Shown here: positions 1 to 5,951 of the stretch, piece by piece | Numbering within the stretch: position 1 is the stretch's first letter | How the letters are laid out: each line of letters starts with the position of its first letter | Assembly: GCA_003131985.1 (NCBI GenBank) | Contig: PKWH01000050.1 | Coordinates: 505-12,554, forward strand | DNA from: Acidobacteriota bacterium | GTDB lineage: Bacteria; Acidobacteriota; Terriglobia; Acidiferrales; UBA7541 | DNA length: 12,050 nt | Reading direction: 5' to 3' | Notes under the pieces: model-generated | The model's database searches: none | Told to the model about the DNA's origin: nothing | Seen by the model: only the letters and a program-made list of their open reading frames with translations | Program-made: the position numbers and the translations under genes

Positions 1-297
1 ATTTCCGAATCGCCCACGGCCGACTGGCGCCGTCTTTTCTACGACGCACAGCAGGACGTGCAGCCGGAGTTTCCTCCGCGCTCGGTCGAGATCACAGGAA
101 CGTTTCTTCGGTTTAAGTCCGATCCGAACACGGTGGAACAGAAAGTCGGCTGGATCGACCGCTGGCTGGAGCGAGCCAACGCTAAAGAAGCCTCGATGGC
201 GGGCCGCTCGACCGAAATGCAGCGGCAGAAGAAAGAAGAATCGGTGCGCGAAACGCAGGAACTCGCCGAATGGAACGGGCGTTGGACTAATTTGTAA
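1..297 (+). CDS. C-terminal fragment of an unrecognised protein
   Basis: The frame is open from the first base of the window and ends at TAA 295-297, so this is the last 98 residues of a gene that begins upstream. A GTG at 58 could serve as a start, but the frame runs on through it with similar composition, so truncation by the window edge is more likely. The fragment is rich in Trp and charged residues (WRRLF, WIDRWLERAN, EWNGRW). Its last 40 residues are strongly charged, rich in Glu, Lys, Arg and Gln, and probably helical. I see no cysteine motif, membrane segment or catalytic signature and do not recognise the family. It is not the end of dnaK or grpE, which often precede dnaJ. An inverted repeat begins immediately after its stop codon. 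Confidence 0.7.
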   Translation: MSESPTADWRRLFYDAQQDVQPEFPPRSVEITGTFLRFKSDPNTVEQKVGWIDRWLERANAKEASMAGRSTEMQRQKKEESVRETQELAEWNGRWTNL

Positions 298-328
298 AGG
301 CCGCGTTCGTATTTTCCAGCAGCGGCCT
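298..328 (+). other. inverted repeat between the first gene and dnaJ
   Basis: AGGCCGC at 298-304 is perfectly complementary to GCGGCCT at 322-328, with a 17 nt loop. It starts on the base after the upstream stop codon. No T-tract follows, so it is not a canonical intrinsic terminator. It could be a weak terminator, an mRNA 3'-end hairpin or a protein-binding inverted repeat ahead of dnaJ. It does not match the HAIR (CTTGAGT-N7-ACTCAAG) or CIRCE heat-shock operator consensus. Confidence 0.4.
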
Positions 329-347
329 GCGGTCTGCGAAAGTCGTT

Positions 348-353
348 TACAAA
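348..353 (+). promoter_or_regulatory. possible -10 element next to the dnaJ start
   Basis: TACAAA ends 6 nt before the dnaJ ATG at 360, so the predicted +1 falls on that A. No -35 hexamer is visible at 16-18 nt upstream. There is no Shine-Dalgarno sequence between the hexamer and the ATG. The match is weak on its own and gains interest from similar arrangements at three other genes in the window. Confidence 0.25.
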
Positions 354-359
354 ATTATC

Positions 360-1538
360 ATGGCAACAGCTACTAAACAGGATTACTACGAGCTCTTAGG
401 AGTACCGCGCAAAGCGTCTGCGAAAGAACTGCGCGCGGCCTACCGCAAGCTTGCCCGGAAATATCATCCAGACCTGAATCCCGGCGATAAGTCCGCGGAA
501 GAAAAATTCAAACAAATTCAGGAAGCCTACGACACTCTTTCCGATACCAAGAAGCGGCAGACGTACGACCAATTCGGATTTAATGTCCCAGGCCAAGGCG
601 GCGGTCCCGGACCGGGCTACGGCGGCGGAGCTTCGCCGGAAGACATCCATTTTGATTTCGGAGGATTTGATTTTGGCGGCGGGGCAGGCCAAGGGGCGGG
701 AGGTGCGGGCGGCGGCGCGAGCTTCCGCGACCTGTTCAGTCAATTTTTTCGAGGGGCCAACGCCGCGCAGGCGACGCAGGAACGCGAGCCCGGCGATGAT
801 CTCGAGTATCAGATCGACATCACATTCGCCGAGGCTATGCGCGGCACGGTAAAGAAGCTGAGTTTCACGCGCTTGGATGTCTGCACCGCATGTCACGGGA
901 CGGGCGTGGCGCCCGGCGATGAAAAGGTTTGCCCCTCGTGCGGTGGCTCCGGCCAGGTAACGCAGGTAAGCGGCAAAATGCGGTTTCAGATCACATGTTC
1001 GCGCTGCGGCGGCACAGGAAAGCTCCGCACTGCGTGTCGCGCTTGCGGCGGCGAAGGGCGCGTTGCGCGCATGGAAACGCTCGACGTGCGCATACCGCCC
1101 GGGGCGCAGACCGGTTCGCGTGTACGCGTTGCGGGCCGCGGCAATGTCGGGCTGCACGGCGGCCCGCCAGGCGATCTCTACATCGTGATGAAGGTGGAAC
1201 CGCATCCGTTTTTCGATCGTCGAGGCGACGATCTCTTCACCGTTGTGCCAATTACTGTTACCGAGGCTTCGCTCGGCGCCAAAGTTGAAGTCCCAACGAT
1301 TGATGGGCGCGCACAGGTTCGTATTCCCCCCGGAACTAACAGCGGGAAAAAACTGCGCCTGCGTGAAAAAGGCGCGCCGTCTGCCCGGCACGCCGGGAAG
1401 CGTGGCGACCAGATCGTCGAAGTGCAGGTCGTTGTGCCCAAGCCCGAAGATGAACGCGTGCGCAATTTATTGAAAGAACTCAGCAAGATTGATCCTGAGG
1501 ATCCGCGCCGCGAAATCTTTTCTCGCGCCGTAGTCTAG
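360..1538 (+). CDS. dnaJ: Molecular chaperone DnaJ (Hsp40, class A)
   Basis: This is the co-chaperone that delivers unfolded clients to DnaK and stimulates its ATPase in the cytoplasm. At 392 residues it is slightly longer than the usual 375 or so. The J domain covers residues 6-75, with the catalytic HPD at 36-38 inside KYHPDLNPGDK. A Gly/Phe-rich linker follows at about 76-135. The zinc region at 175-233 has all four CxxCxGxG repeats (CTACHGTG, CPSCGGSG, CSRCGGTG, CRACGGEG). The C-terminal beta-sandwich substrate-binding domains run to about residue 365. This makes it a complete class A DnaJ, not the CbpA type that lacks zinc fingers. ATG 360 is chosen because the J domain begins a few residues later, although no ribosome binding site precedes it. 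The hspR gene follows 15 nt downstream, almost certainly in the same transcript. The usual partners dnaK and grpE are not in the window. Confidence 0.97.
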   Translation: MATATKQDYYELLGVPRKASAKELRAAYRKLARKYHPDLNPGDKSAEEKFKQIQEAYDTLSDTKKRQTYDQFGFNVPGQGGGPGPGYGGGASPEDIHFDFGGFDFGGGAGQGAGGAGGGASFRDLFSQFFRGANAAQATQEREPGDDLEYQIDITFAEAMRGTVKKLSFTRLDVCTACHGTGVAPGDEKVCPSCGGSGQVTQVSGKMRFQITCSRCGGTGKLRTACRACGGEGRVARMETLDVRIPPGAQTGSRVRVAGRGNVGLHGGPPGDLYIVMKVEPHPFFDRRGDDLFTVVPITVTEASLGAKVEVPTIDGRAQVRIPPGTNSGKKLRLREKGAPSARHAGKRGDQIVEVQVVVPKPEDERVRNLLKELSKIDPEDPRREIFSRAVV

Positions 1539-1540
1539 AG

Positions 1541-1550
1541 GGAGAAGGAG
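1541..1550 (+). promoter_or_regulatory. Shine-Dalgarno region of hspR
   Basis: GGAGAAGGAG lies in the 15 nt gap after the dnaJ stop. The AAGGAG part (1545-1550) is 6 nt from ATG 1557 and 3 nt from ATG 1554, while GGAG (1541-1544) is 9 nt from ATG 1554. Both adjacent ATG codons are therefore possible starts, differing by one Met. Confidence 0.7.
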
Positions 1551-1553
1551 ACG

Positions 1554-1955
1554 ATGATGGCCGGTCGCCCAAAAAAGAAAGCCAAAGCGGGCTACATGAT
1601 CAGCGCTGTGGCTGATTTATACAAACTGCACCCGCAGACTTTGCGTCTGTACGAGCGCGTAGGTTTGCTCAAGCCTTCTCGTTCGCAGGGAAACACTCGT
1701 CTTTACACGGACTCTGACCTCGAGCGACTCGAAGTGATACTCAACTTGACTCGCGAACTGGGAGTCAATCTCGCCGGCATTGAAATCATCCTGAATATGC
1801 GCGACAAAATGGGCGACATGCAGTCGCAGATGGAAGCCTTCATCAAATTTGTGCGTAACGAAATGGCGAGCAGCTTTACGGCTGCCGACAATCCTAAAGC
1901 GCGGCACGCTATCGTCCGCGCAGTTCCTCGCCCGGTTCTCCGCATCGAAAAGTAA
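1554..1955 (+). CDS. hspR: MerR-family heat shock repressor HspR
   Basis: The 133-residue protein has a MerR-type winged helix-turn-helix at about residues 14-83. It contains the HspR-typical stretches HPQTLRLYERVGLLKPSRSQ, NTRLYTDSDLERL and ELGVNLAGIEIIL. A helical segment at about 85-110 could serve in dimerisation. A basic N-terminal patch (RPKKKAKAG) precedes the domain. In Streptomyces and several other bacteria HspR sits at the end of the dnaK-grpE-dnaJ operon, binds HAIR operators and represses chaperone genes, with DnaK as co-repressor. The position 15 nt behind dnaJ fits that role. I find no HAIR site in front of dnaJ here, so the target operator is probably upstream of the window or diverged. 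A general MerR regulator is the alternative, but the dnaJ linkage and the HPQTLR and GVNLAG motifs argue for HspR. Confidence 0.92.
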   Translation: MMAGRPKKKAKAGYMISAVADLYKLHPQTLRLYERVGLLKPSRSQGNTRLYTDSDLERLEVILNLTRELGVNLAGIEIILNMRDKMGDMQSQMEAFIKFVRNEMASSFTAADNPKARHAIVRAVPRPVLRIEK

Positions 1956-1991
1956 CTTCTTCAGCTCGGCAATTTGCGCCTGACGGATTTC

Positions 1992-2026
1992 CTTAAAACA
2001 ACCCGGTGTTCGCGGAACGATTTAAG
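1992..2026 (+). other. nested hairpin downstream of hspR
   Basis: CTTAAA at 1992-1997 pairs with TTTAAG at 2021-2026, and inside it GTTC (2008-2011) pairs with GAAC (2015-2018) around a GCG loop. The outer and inner stems are separated by unequal unpaired strands. It lies 37 nt after the hspR stop and before the promoter of the next gene, so it may end or stabilise the dnaJ-hspR transcript. No strong T-tract follows. The rest of the 144 nt gap holds only the candidate promoter described next. Confidence 0.25.
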
Positions 2027-2064
2027 TTTCCACAGGAGCGCGCGCTTTGCACAGACGCATGCCC

Positions 2065-2093
2065 TTGCGCTCTAACCGAGCCACGCATATTCT
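2065..2093 (+). promoter_or_regulatory. candidate sigma-70-type promoter of the dnaC-like gene
   Basis: TTGCGC (2065-2070) and TATTCT (2088-2093) are separated by exactly 17 nt. The predicted +1 is 2100, the A of the ATG start codon, which would give a leaderless mRNA. No Shine-Dalgarno sequence precedes the ATG, in agreement with that reading. The -35 matches the consensus only in its first three bases. Confidence 0.45.
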
Positions 2094-2099
2094 TCGATT

Positions 2100-3035
2100 A
2101 TGGCGCAAGCAGATTGTCCTCATTGCCAGGGCAGCGGTTGGAAGGTCGTCGAACGGACCACGAAAGGTGCGCAAGCGCTTTCCGCGGATAAGCCCGGCGC
2201 TTCCGCACAGGGAGAGCCGAAGCTCGTTTGGGCTGTTCCATGCGATTGCACCACAGGCGATCGTGCTGAGCGCGCTCTGGCAAGGGCGCGTGTCCCGGAG
2301 CGTTATCGGCATTGCGACTTCGAAAATTACGAAACAGACAACGACATCCCCGACTTCACGTCGCAGCAGACCACTGCGTTCAATCAGAGTCTGGCGCAAG
2401 CAAAGCTAATAGCCCAGAGGTTTGCTGAGGAATTTACTCCTGTTCGCGAGCAGGCCGAGCCCGGCCTATTGCTAATGGGTTCTTGTGGAGTGGGCAAGAC
2501 GCACCTCGCGGTCGCCGCGTTGAAAGAAATTGTAATGCGCGGCCACACCGGGCTTTTCTATGACTATCGCGAGCTGCTCAAGGAAATCCAGGATAGCTAC
2601 AACGCGGAGAGCCAATCGACGGAAATGGGCGTCCTCGAGCCAGTATTGAAGGCCGAAATTTTCGTCCTTGATGACGTCGGATCCAGCAAACCCTCGCTTT
2701 GGGCGCTTGAAACCGTGGGGCACGTGTTAAATACGCGCTACAACGAAAAGCGCGTCACATTGCTAACCACAAACTACCTCGACGAAGAGGCTAGTCAGTC
2801 TCGAAATGCAGAATCTGCAACCGCGGCGGCTGGCGCTCGTGGGAACCCTGCTGATTCGTATCGATCGGCGAGATTGCCTTCCGGCGAGTCCATGAGAGGA
2901 GGAAGGGAGGACACCCTCACCGAACGCGTCGGGATGCGCATTCGCTCGCGTCTTTACGAAATGTGCCGCACGGTCAAAATTTCAGCTCCGGATTATCGAA
3001 AAGAAATCCGCAAAGCCAGCAGTTCTCGCGCATAG
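2100..3035 (+). CDS. DnaC/DnaI-like AAA+ ATPase (helicase loader family)
   Basis: The 311-residue protein has a putative zinc-binding N-terminus with CPHC at 6-9 and CDC at 48-50. The AAA+ core has Walker A GSCGVGKT at 127-134, Walker B IFVLDD at 187-192, sensor 1 TTN at 223-225, and a C-terminal ERVGMRIRSRLYEMC stretch (275-289) that holds the expected arginine finger and sensor 2 region. This is the DnaC/DnaI/IstB ATP-binding family. Chromosomal members load the replicative helicase DnaB and IstB members serve IS21 transposases. No istA or IS ends are near, so a host helicase-loader-like role is inferred. Residues 231-268, between sensor 1 and the arginine region, form a low-complexity Ala/Ser/Gly/Arg insert that probably loops out. 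ATG 2100 is preferred because the CPHC motif follows directly. There is no ribosome binding site. A primosomal role is plausible but not proven from sequence. Confidence 0.88.
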   Translation: MAQADCPHCQGSGWKVVERTTKGAQALSADKPGASAQGEPKLVWAVPCDCTTGDRAERALARARVPERYRHCDFENYETDNDIPDFTSQQTTAFNQSLAQAKLIAQRFAEEFTPVREQAEPGLLLMGSCGVGKTHLAVAALKEIVMRGHTGLFYDYRELLKEIQDSYNAESQSTEMGVLEPVLKAEIFVLDDVGSSKPSLWALETVGHVLNTRYNEKRVTLLTTNYLDEEASQSRNAESATAAAGARGNPADSYRSARLPSGESMRGGREDTLTERVGMRIRSRLYEMCRTVKISAPDYRKEIRKASSSRA

Positions 3036-3045
3036 GCGTTGGGTT

Positions 3046-3095
3046 TGCTGCTCCGAAAGGCAGCAAGGACCGTTGCTCGCTGCATTTCGTTTTCC
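3046..3095 (+). terminator. candidate terminator with two competing hairpins after the dnaC-like gene
   Basis: TTGCTGC (3046-3052) pairs perfectly with GCAGCAA (3060-3066) around a 7 nt loop. The same GCAGC (3060-3064) can instead pair with GCTGC (3079-3083), which is followed by the T-rich ATTTCGTTTT at 3084-3093. The second hairpin has terminator form, although its stem is short and the T-run is interrupted. It lies 10 nt beyond the dnaC-like stop and before the rpsA promoter, where a transcript end is expected. Confidence 0.4.
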
Positions 3096-3140
3096 AGTGA
3101 AATTTTGGTTCAACGACGAAGTAGGCACACTACCGTTTGG

Positions 3141-3170
3141 TTGACAATGCGCAAACCGGGCGGGTATCAT
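3141..3170 (+). promoter_or_regulatory. strong sigma-70-type promoter of rpsA
   Basis: TTGACA (3141-3146) is a perfect -35 and TATCAT (3165-3170) matches the -10 consensus at four of six positions, with an 18 nt spacer. Predicted +1 is about 3177, giving a leader of about 118 nt before the rpsA ATG. It is the best promoter match in the window, as expected for a highly expressed ribosomal protein gene. Confidence 0.75.
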
Positions 3171-3176
3171 CCTCAC

Positions 3177-3294
3177 GATATAAGCGTCGAGCGCGGGCGC
3201 TTGATCCCCTTCATTGCTCTAACCCCCTTGGGTGGAGTAACCCGAGGTTGCACTCTCGGTAGATGGGCACGAATTCGTACGGAGGCCGCTCTTC
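3177..3294 (+). promoter_or_regulatory. structured 5' leader of rpsA
   Basis: Four local inverted repeats lie in the predicted leader. AAGCGTC (3182-3188) pairs with GGCGCTT (3196-3202), seven pairs including one G-U. ACCC (3222-3225) pairs with GGGT (3230-3233). CCGAG (3242-3246) pairs with CTCGG (3255-3259). A perfect palindrome ACGAATTCGT lies at 3269-3278. The last one ends 2 nt before the Shine-Dalgarno GGAGG (3281-3285), which is 9 nt from the ATG. In E. coli, S1 represses its own mRNA through a folded leader, so a similar autoregulatory role is a reasonable inference. There is no sequence likeness I can claim. Confidence 0.45.
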
Positions 3295-5421
3295 ATGTCA
3301 CCCGAACACGACCCTAATCTCCAACCTTCTGTTACGGACGCTGCCACCAGCGAGCCCGCAACGGAAGATACGAACCCCGAAGCATCTGGAGCTGCCGAAT
3401 CTCCCAAGTCTTCCGTTTCTGCCAACTCGGGAGTTTCGACTGGCGCGGCAACGGCCGTAGTTCGCGCGCAGGAAAATTCCGCGAGTTCGCCAGCGAAGAG
3501 CGGTGCCACGCTCGAAGAAACACCTTCGGCGCAAGCTACCGCACCGGCTGATCAAAATGCGGCGCCCTCCTCTACCGAATCTTCTTCAACTTCGGAAATT
3601 TCCCAGCTACGCGAAACCTCGTCCACCGAACCCGCACTGACCGCTGAAATTGCGCGGACAGATGAGATGGACGCGACGACCGAGGCCGCGAAGTCTCCTG
3701 AAGGCGCAGAATCCACTGAAACAATGGACCAACTCCTCGATCAGTTCGCCGTGCCGGAACCGGTTGCTGCCGAGGGCGAGATATTTGATGGCCGCGTCTT
3801 AGCGGTAACAGACGCCGGCGTGATCGTCGACGTAGGTGGAAAGTTCGAAGGCTTGGTTCCGGCGCAGGAATTCGTTGATTCAGGAAGCCCGATCCAGTTT
3901 GGCAAAGGCCAGACCATCGCAGTCGAAAGGCTGCATGAGCAGAAGAACGGCTACGTCCTGCTCTCGCACGTGCGTGCACACCGGCGGCGCGTCTGGGAGC
4001 AGATCGAGAAATCGTACCGCGACCATGCCACGATAACGGGCAAAGTTACCGAGCGCATTAAGGGGGGGCTGGTAATTGACATCGGCGTTCGCGCGTTCTT
4101 GCCGGCTTCGCAAATCGAATTGCGGCCGGTACACGATCTGGATACTTGGAAGGATCGTGATATCGACGTCCGAGTCCTGAAGTTGAATCGTAAGCGCGGC
4201 AATGTAGTGGTAAGCCGCCGCGCGATTCTCGAAGAAGAGCAGAAATCCAAACGCGATGAATTGATGGCCTCCCTGTCGGAAGGTTCGGTTATTACCGGCC
4301 GTGTAAAAAACGTAACCGACTACGGCGTGTTCGTGGATCTCGGCGGAATGGATGGGCTGCTCCACGTCAGCGACCTCGTATGGGGACGCGTGCCGCACCC
4401 CTCTTCCATCGTCAAACCTGGCGATGAAATCGAAGTACAGATCTTGAAGTTTGATAAGGAAAAACAGCGCATCTCCCTGGGACGCAAGCAACTTCTGCCC
4501 GATCCGTGGGCAACCGTACCCGAGCGTTTCCCAGTGGGCACGCGAGTACAAGGAAAGATCGTAGGCGTCACGGATTATGGTGCGTTCGTGCAGATCGAAC
4601 CCGGCGTCGAAGGGCTGGTGCACGTCAGCGAGATGAGTTGGTCGAAGCGCACCAAACATCCGTCGAAGATGGTAAAGGCCGGCGACGAAGTGGAAGTAAC
4701 CGTACTGGAAGTGCGGACCGACGAGCGCCGCATCTCCCTCGGCTTGAAACAGACCATGCCCGACCCATGGAATGCCGCCGCGGAAAAATATCCGGTCGGC
4801 ACGATCGTCAATGGCCGCATTCGCAACCTTGCGGATTTTGGAGCGTTCGTCGAAATAGAAGAAGGCATGGAAGGCTTGATACATATCAGCGACATTAGCT
4901 GGACCGAGCGCCTCAAGCATCCCAGCGAGAAATTCAAGAAGGGGGACGCCGTCGAAGCCAAAGTGCTGAAGGTTGACTCCCAAAATCGTCGGCTCTCGCT
5001 TGGCATCAAGCAAGTGAAAGACATCTGGGCGAACTGGTTTGCGGAGCACAAAATCGGTGAAGTGATGAAAGGAAAAGTTACGCGAACAACGGATTTCGGA
5101 GCCTTTGTGGAATTGGCTGAGGGAATCGAAGGCCTCTGCCACGTTTCAGAGATCGAAGAGCGCAAGTCGAAAGGCGATCGCGACAAGGAAAAGCCGGCGC
5201 GCGGCGCGCGCGTCACTTCCGTGCTCGTAGTAGGCAGCGAGCACGATTTCAAGATTTTGCGGCTCGAGCCGGAGCAGCATAAAATCAGCTTGAGCTATCG
5301 CGCGGCGCAGAAGCAAGTCGAGCGGCAGGAGATTGAAACGTTCCGTGCAGCGAAGCCACCGAAGTCGTCGCCAAACGCAACGATTGGCGACGCCATCATG
5401 GCGAAGCGGCAATCGTCTTAG
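3295..5421 (+). CDS. rpsA: 30S ribosomal protein S1 with six S1 domains and a long acidic N-terminal extension
   Basis: S1 is a ribosome-associated RNA-binding protein that captures and unfolds mRNA at the 30S subunit. This one is 708 residues, against about 557 in E. coli. Six OB-fold S1 repeats start near residues 161, 247, 330, 415, 502 and 588. Repeats 3-6 carry the typical pattern V.DYG.FV....G.EGL.HVSE..W, and the spacing between them is 85-87 residues. The first about 160 residues are Ser/Thr/Ala/Glu/Pro-rich, very acidic, with only a handful of Lys and Arg, and are probably disordered. A short helix-like MDQLLDQFA at 144-152 sits where canonical S1 proteins begin. ATG 3295 is supported by GGAGG 9 nt upstream, the promoter and continuous coding character. 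An internal ATG at 3724 (residue 144) would give a normal-size protein but lacks a well-placed ribosome binding site. The ihfB-like gene follows, as in E. coli. Confidence 0.95.
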   Translation: MSPEHDPNLQPSVTDAATSEPATEDTNPEASGAAESPKSSVSANSGVSTGAATAVVRAQENSASSPAKSGATLEETPSAQATAPADQNAAPSSTESSSTSEISQLRETSSTEPALTAEIARTDEMDATTEAAKSPEGAESTETMDQLLDQFAVPEPVAAEGEIFDGRVLAVTDAGVIVDVGGKFEGLVPAQEFVDSGSPIQFGKGQTIAVERLHEQKNGYVLLSHVRAHRRRVWEQIEKSYRDHATITGKVTERIKGGLVIDIGVRAFLPASQIELRPVHDLDTWKDRDIDVRVLKLNRKRGNVVVSRRAILEEEQKSKRDELMASLSEGSVITGRVKNVTDYGVFVDLGGMDGLLHVSDLVWGRVPHPSSIVKPGDEIEVQILKFDKEKQRISLGRKQLLPDPWATVPERFPVGTRVQGKIVGVTDYGAFVQIEPGVEGLVHVSEMSWSKRTKHPSKMVKAGDEVEVTVLEVRTDERRISLGLKQTMPDPWNAAAEKYPVGTIVNGRIRNLADFGAFVEIEEGMEGLIHISDISWTERLKHPSEKFKKGDAVEAKVLKVDSQNRRLSLGIKQVKDIWANWFAEHKIGEVMKGKVTRTTDFGAFVELAEGIEGLCHVSEIEERKSKGDRDKEKPARGARVTSVLVVGSEHDFKILRLEPEQHKISLSYRAAQKQVERQEIETFRAAKPPKSSPNATIGDAIMAKRQSS

Positions 5422-5428
5422 CTTTAGA

Positions 5429-5462
5429 TTCCCGGCCGGGCCACGGGGCGGCTGCTCGGGAA
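5429..5462 (+). other. GC-rich stem-loop just after rpsA
   Basis: TTCCCG (5429-5434) pairs with CGGGAA (5457-5462). Nested in the left arm is the perfect 10 bp palindrome CCCGGCCGGG (5431-5440), which can fold by itself. The structure begins 8 nt after the rpsA stop. No T-tract follows, so it is either a weak or Rho-assisted terminator or a 3'-end stabiliser for the rpsA mRNA. Confidence 0.3.
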
Positions 5463-5486
5463 AGCCTTCCCTTGCCGTAAAAATCG

Positions 5487-5515
5487 TTTACCTTGCGGTA
5501 GATTGATGATATGCA
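5487..5515 (+). promoter_or_regulatory. candidate promoter of the ihfB-like gene
   Basis: TTTACC (5487-5492) and TATGCA (5510-5515) are 17 nt apart, and TG at 5507-5508 makes an extended -10. Predicted +1 is about 5522, leaving a 67 nt leader before ATG 5589. The leader begins with a GC-rich hairpin, CTGCGG (5521-5526) with CCGCAG (5539-5544). GTAAA (5477-5481) and TTTAC (5487-5491) form an inverted repeat over the -35 that could be an operator. An alternative -10, TAGATT at 5499-5504, would place +1 at 5511. Confidence 0.35.
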
Positions 5516-5572
5516 AAGGCCTGCGGTGTGGCCCCGGCCCGCAGACGGCGCACAATTGCTTGATGTTGTGAG

Positions 5573-5578
5573 AGGAGG
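5573..5578 (+). promoter_or_regulatory. Shine-Dalgarno sequence that sets the ihfB-like start
   Basis: AGGAGG lies 10 nt before ATG 5589. It is the only strong ribosome binding site near the candidate starts at 5511, 5589 and 5631, so it selects 5589. Confidence 0.75.
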
Positions 5579-5588
5579 CTCTCATTCG

Positions 5589-5945
5589 ATGGCAGAGGCT
5601 GCGGGAGAGCACGTAAAAAAAGATCATACGATGACGAAGGCTGACCTCGTGGAAGAGGTCACCCGCATCACCGAACTGCCTCGCAAAGAAGCCGAGGCGG
5701 TCGTCGAGACCATTTTCGAGAGCATCATTGGCGCTCTCCAGTCCGACGACAAAATCGAGATTCGTGGTTTCGGCAGTTTCCGCACGCGCGAACGCCGCGG
5801 TCGCACGGGACGCAATCCGAAAACGGGCGCGAAAGTGGAAGTTCCCCCGAAGAAAATTCCGTTCTTCAAACCTAGCAAAGAGCTCAAGGACTTCGTGAAC
5901 CATCCTCGCTCAAGTGGCGCGTCCGAACCCGGAACCCAGGGCTGA
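5589..5945 (+). CDS. ihfB: HU/IHF-family DNA-bending protein, IhfB-like
   Basis: The 118-residue protein belongs to the HU/IHF nucleoid family. It acts as a dimer that inserts two beta arms into the minor groove and bends DNA. The conserved body starts at residue 15 with MTKADLVEEVTRI and continues with KIEIRGFGSF (55-64). The arm signature RTGRNPKTG (72-80) carries the intercalating Pro77. The body ends with FKPSKELKDFVN. These segments resemble E. coli IhfB more than HU, and the location just after rpsA is the same as for E. coli ihfB. There is a 14-residue N-terminal extension and a 14-residue Ser/Gly/Pro-rich tail. ATG 5589 is chosen for the AGGAGG 10 nt upstream. An in-frame ATG at 5511 would add 26 residues with no family likeness, and ATG 5631 would remove the extension. 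Whether it pairs with an alpha subunit or is a homodimer cannot be seen. A HIT gene follows by 6 nt. Confidence 0.9.
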   Translation: MAEAAGEHVKKDHTMTKADLVEEVTRITELPRKEAEAVVETIFESIIGALQSDDKIEIRGFGSFRTRERRGRTGRNPKTGAKVEVPPKKIPFFKPSKELKDFVNHPRSSGASEPGTQG

Positions 5946-5951
5946 GCGGGA

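Noticed and set aside
396..1391. Long open frame on the minus strand opposite dnaJ (331 codons)
   Set aside because: It lies wholly inside a textbook dnaJ gene, has no recognisable domain, and follows from GC-biased codon use on the coding strand.
1746..1768. TTGACT-N11-AGTCAA inverted repeat inside hspR, resembling a HAIR operator
   Set aside because: Each half differs from HAIR by a base, the spacer is 11 instead of 7, and it encodes the conserved ELGVNLAG stretch, so coding constraint explains it.
2893..2909. Shine-Dalgarno-like purine run inside the dnaC-like gene
   Set aside because: The next ATG is about 24 nt downstream and in the same frame inside the conserved C-terminal motif, so an internal start would give a useless fragment.
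3880..5142. Long open frame on the minus strand opposite rpsA (420 codons), with another at 4575-5252
   Set aside because: Both mirror the repeated S1 domains. Their repeating protein patterns are antisense copies of the S1 repeats, with no start signals or domains of their own.
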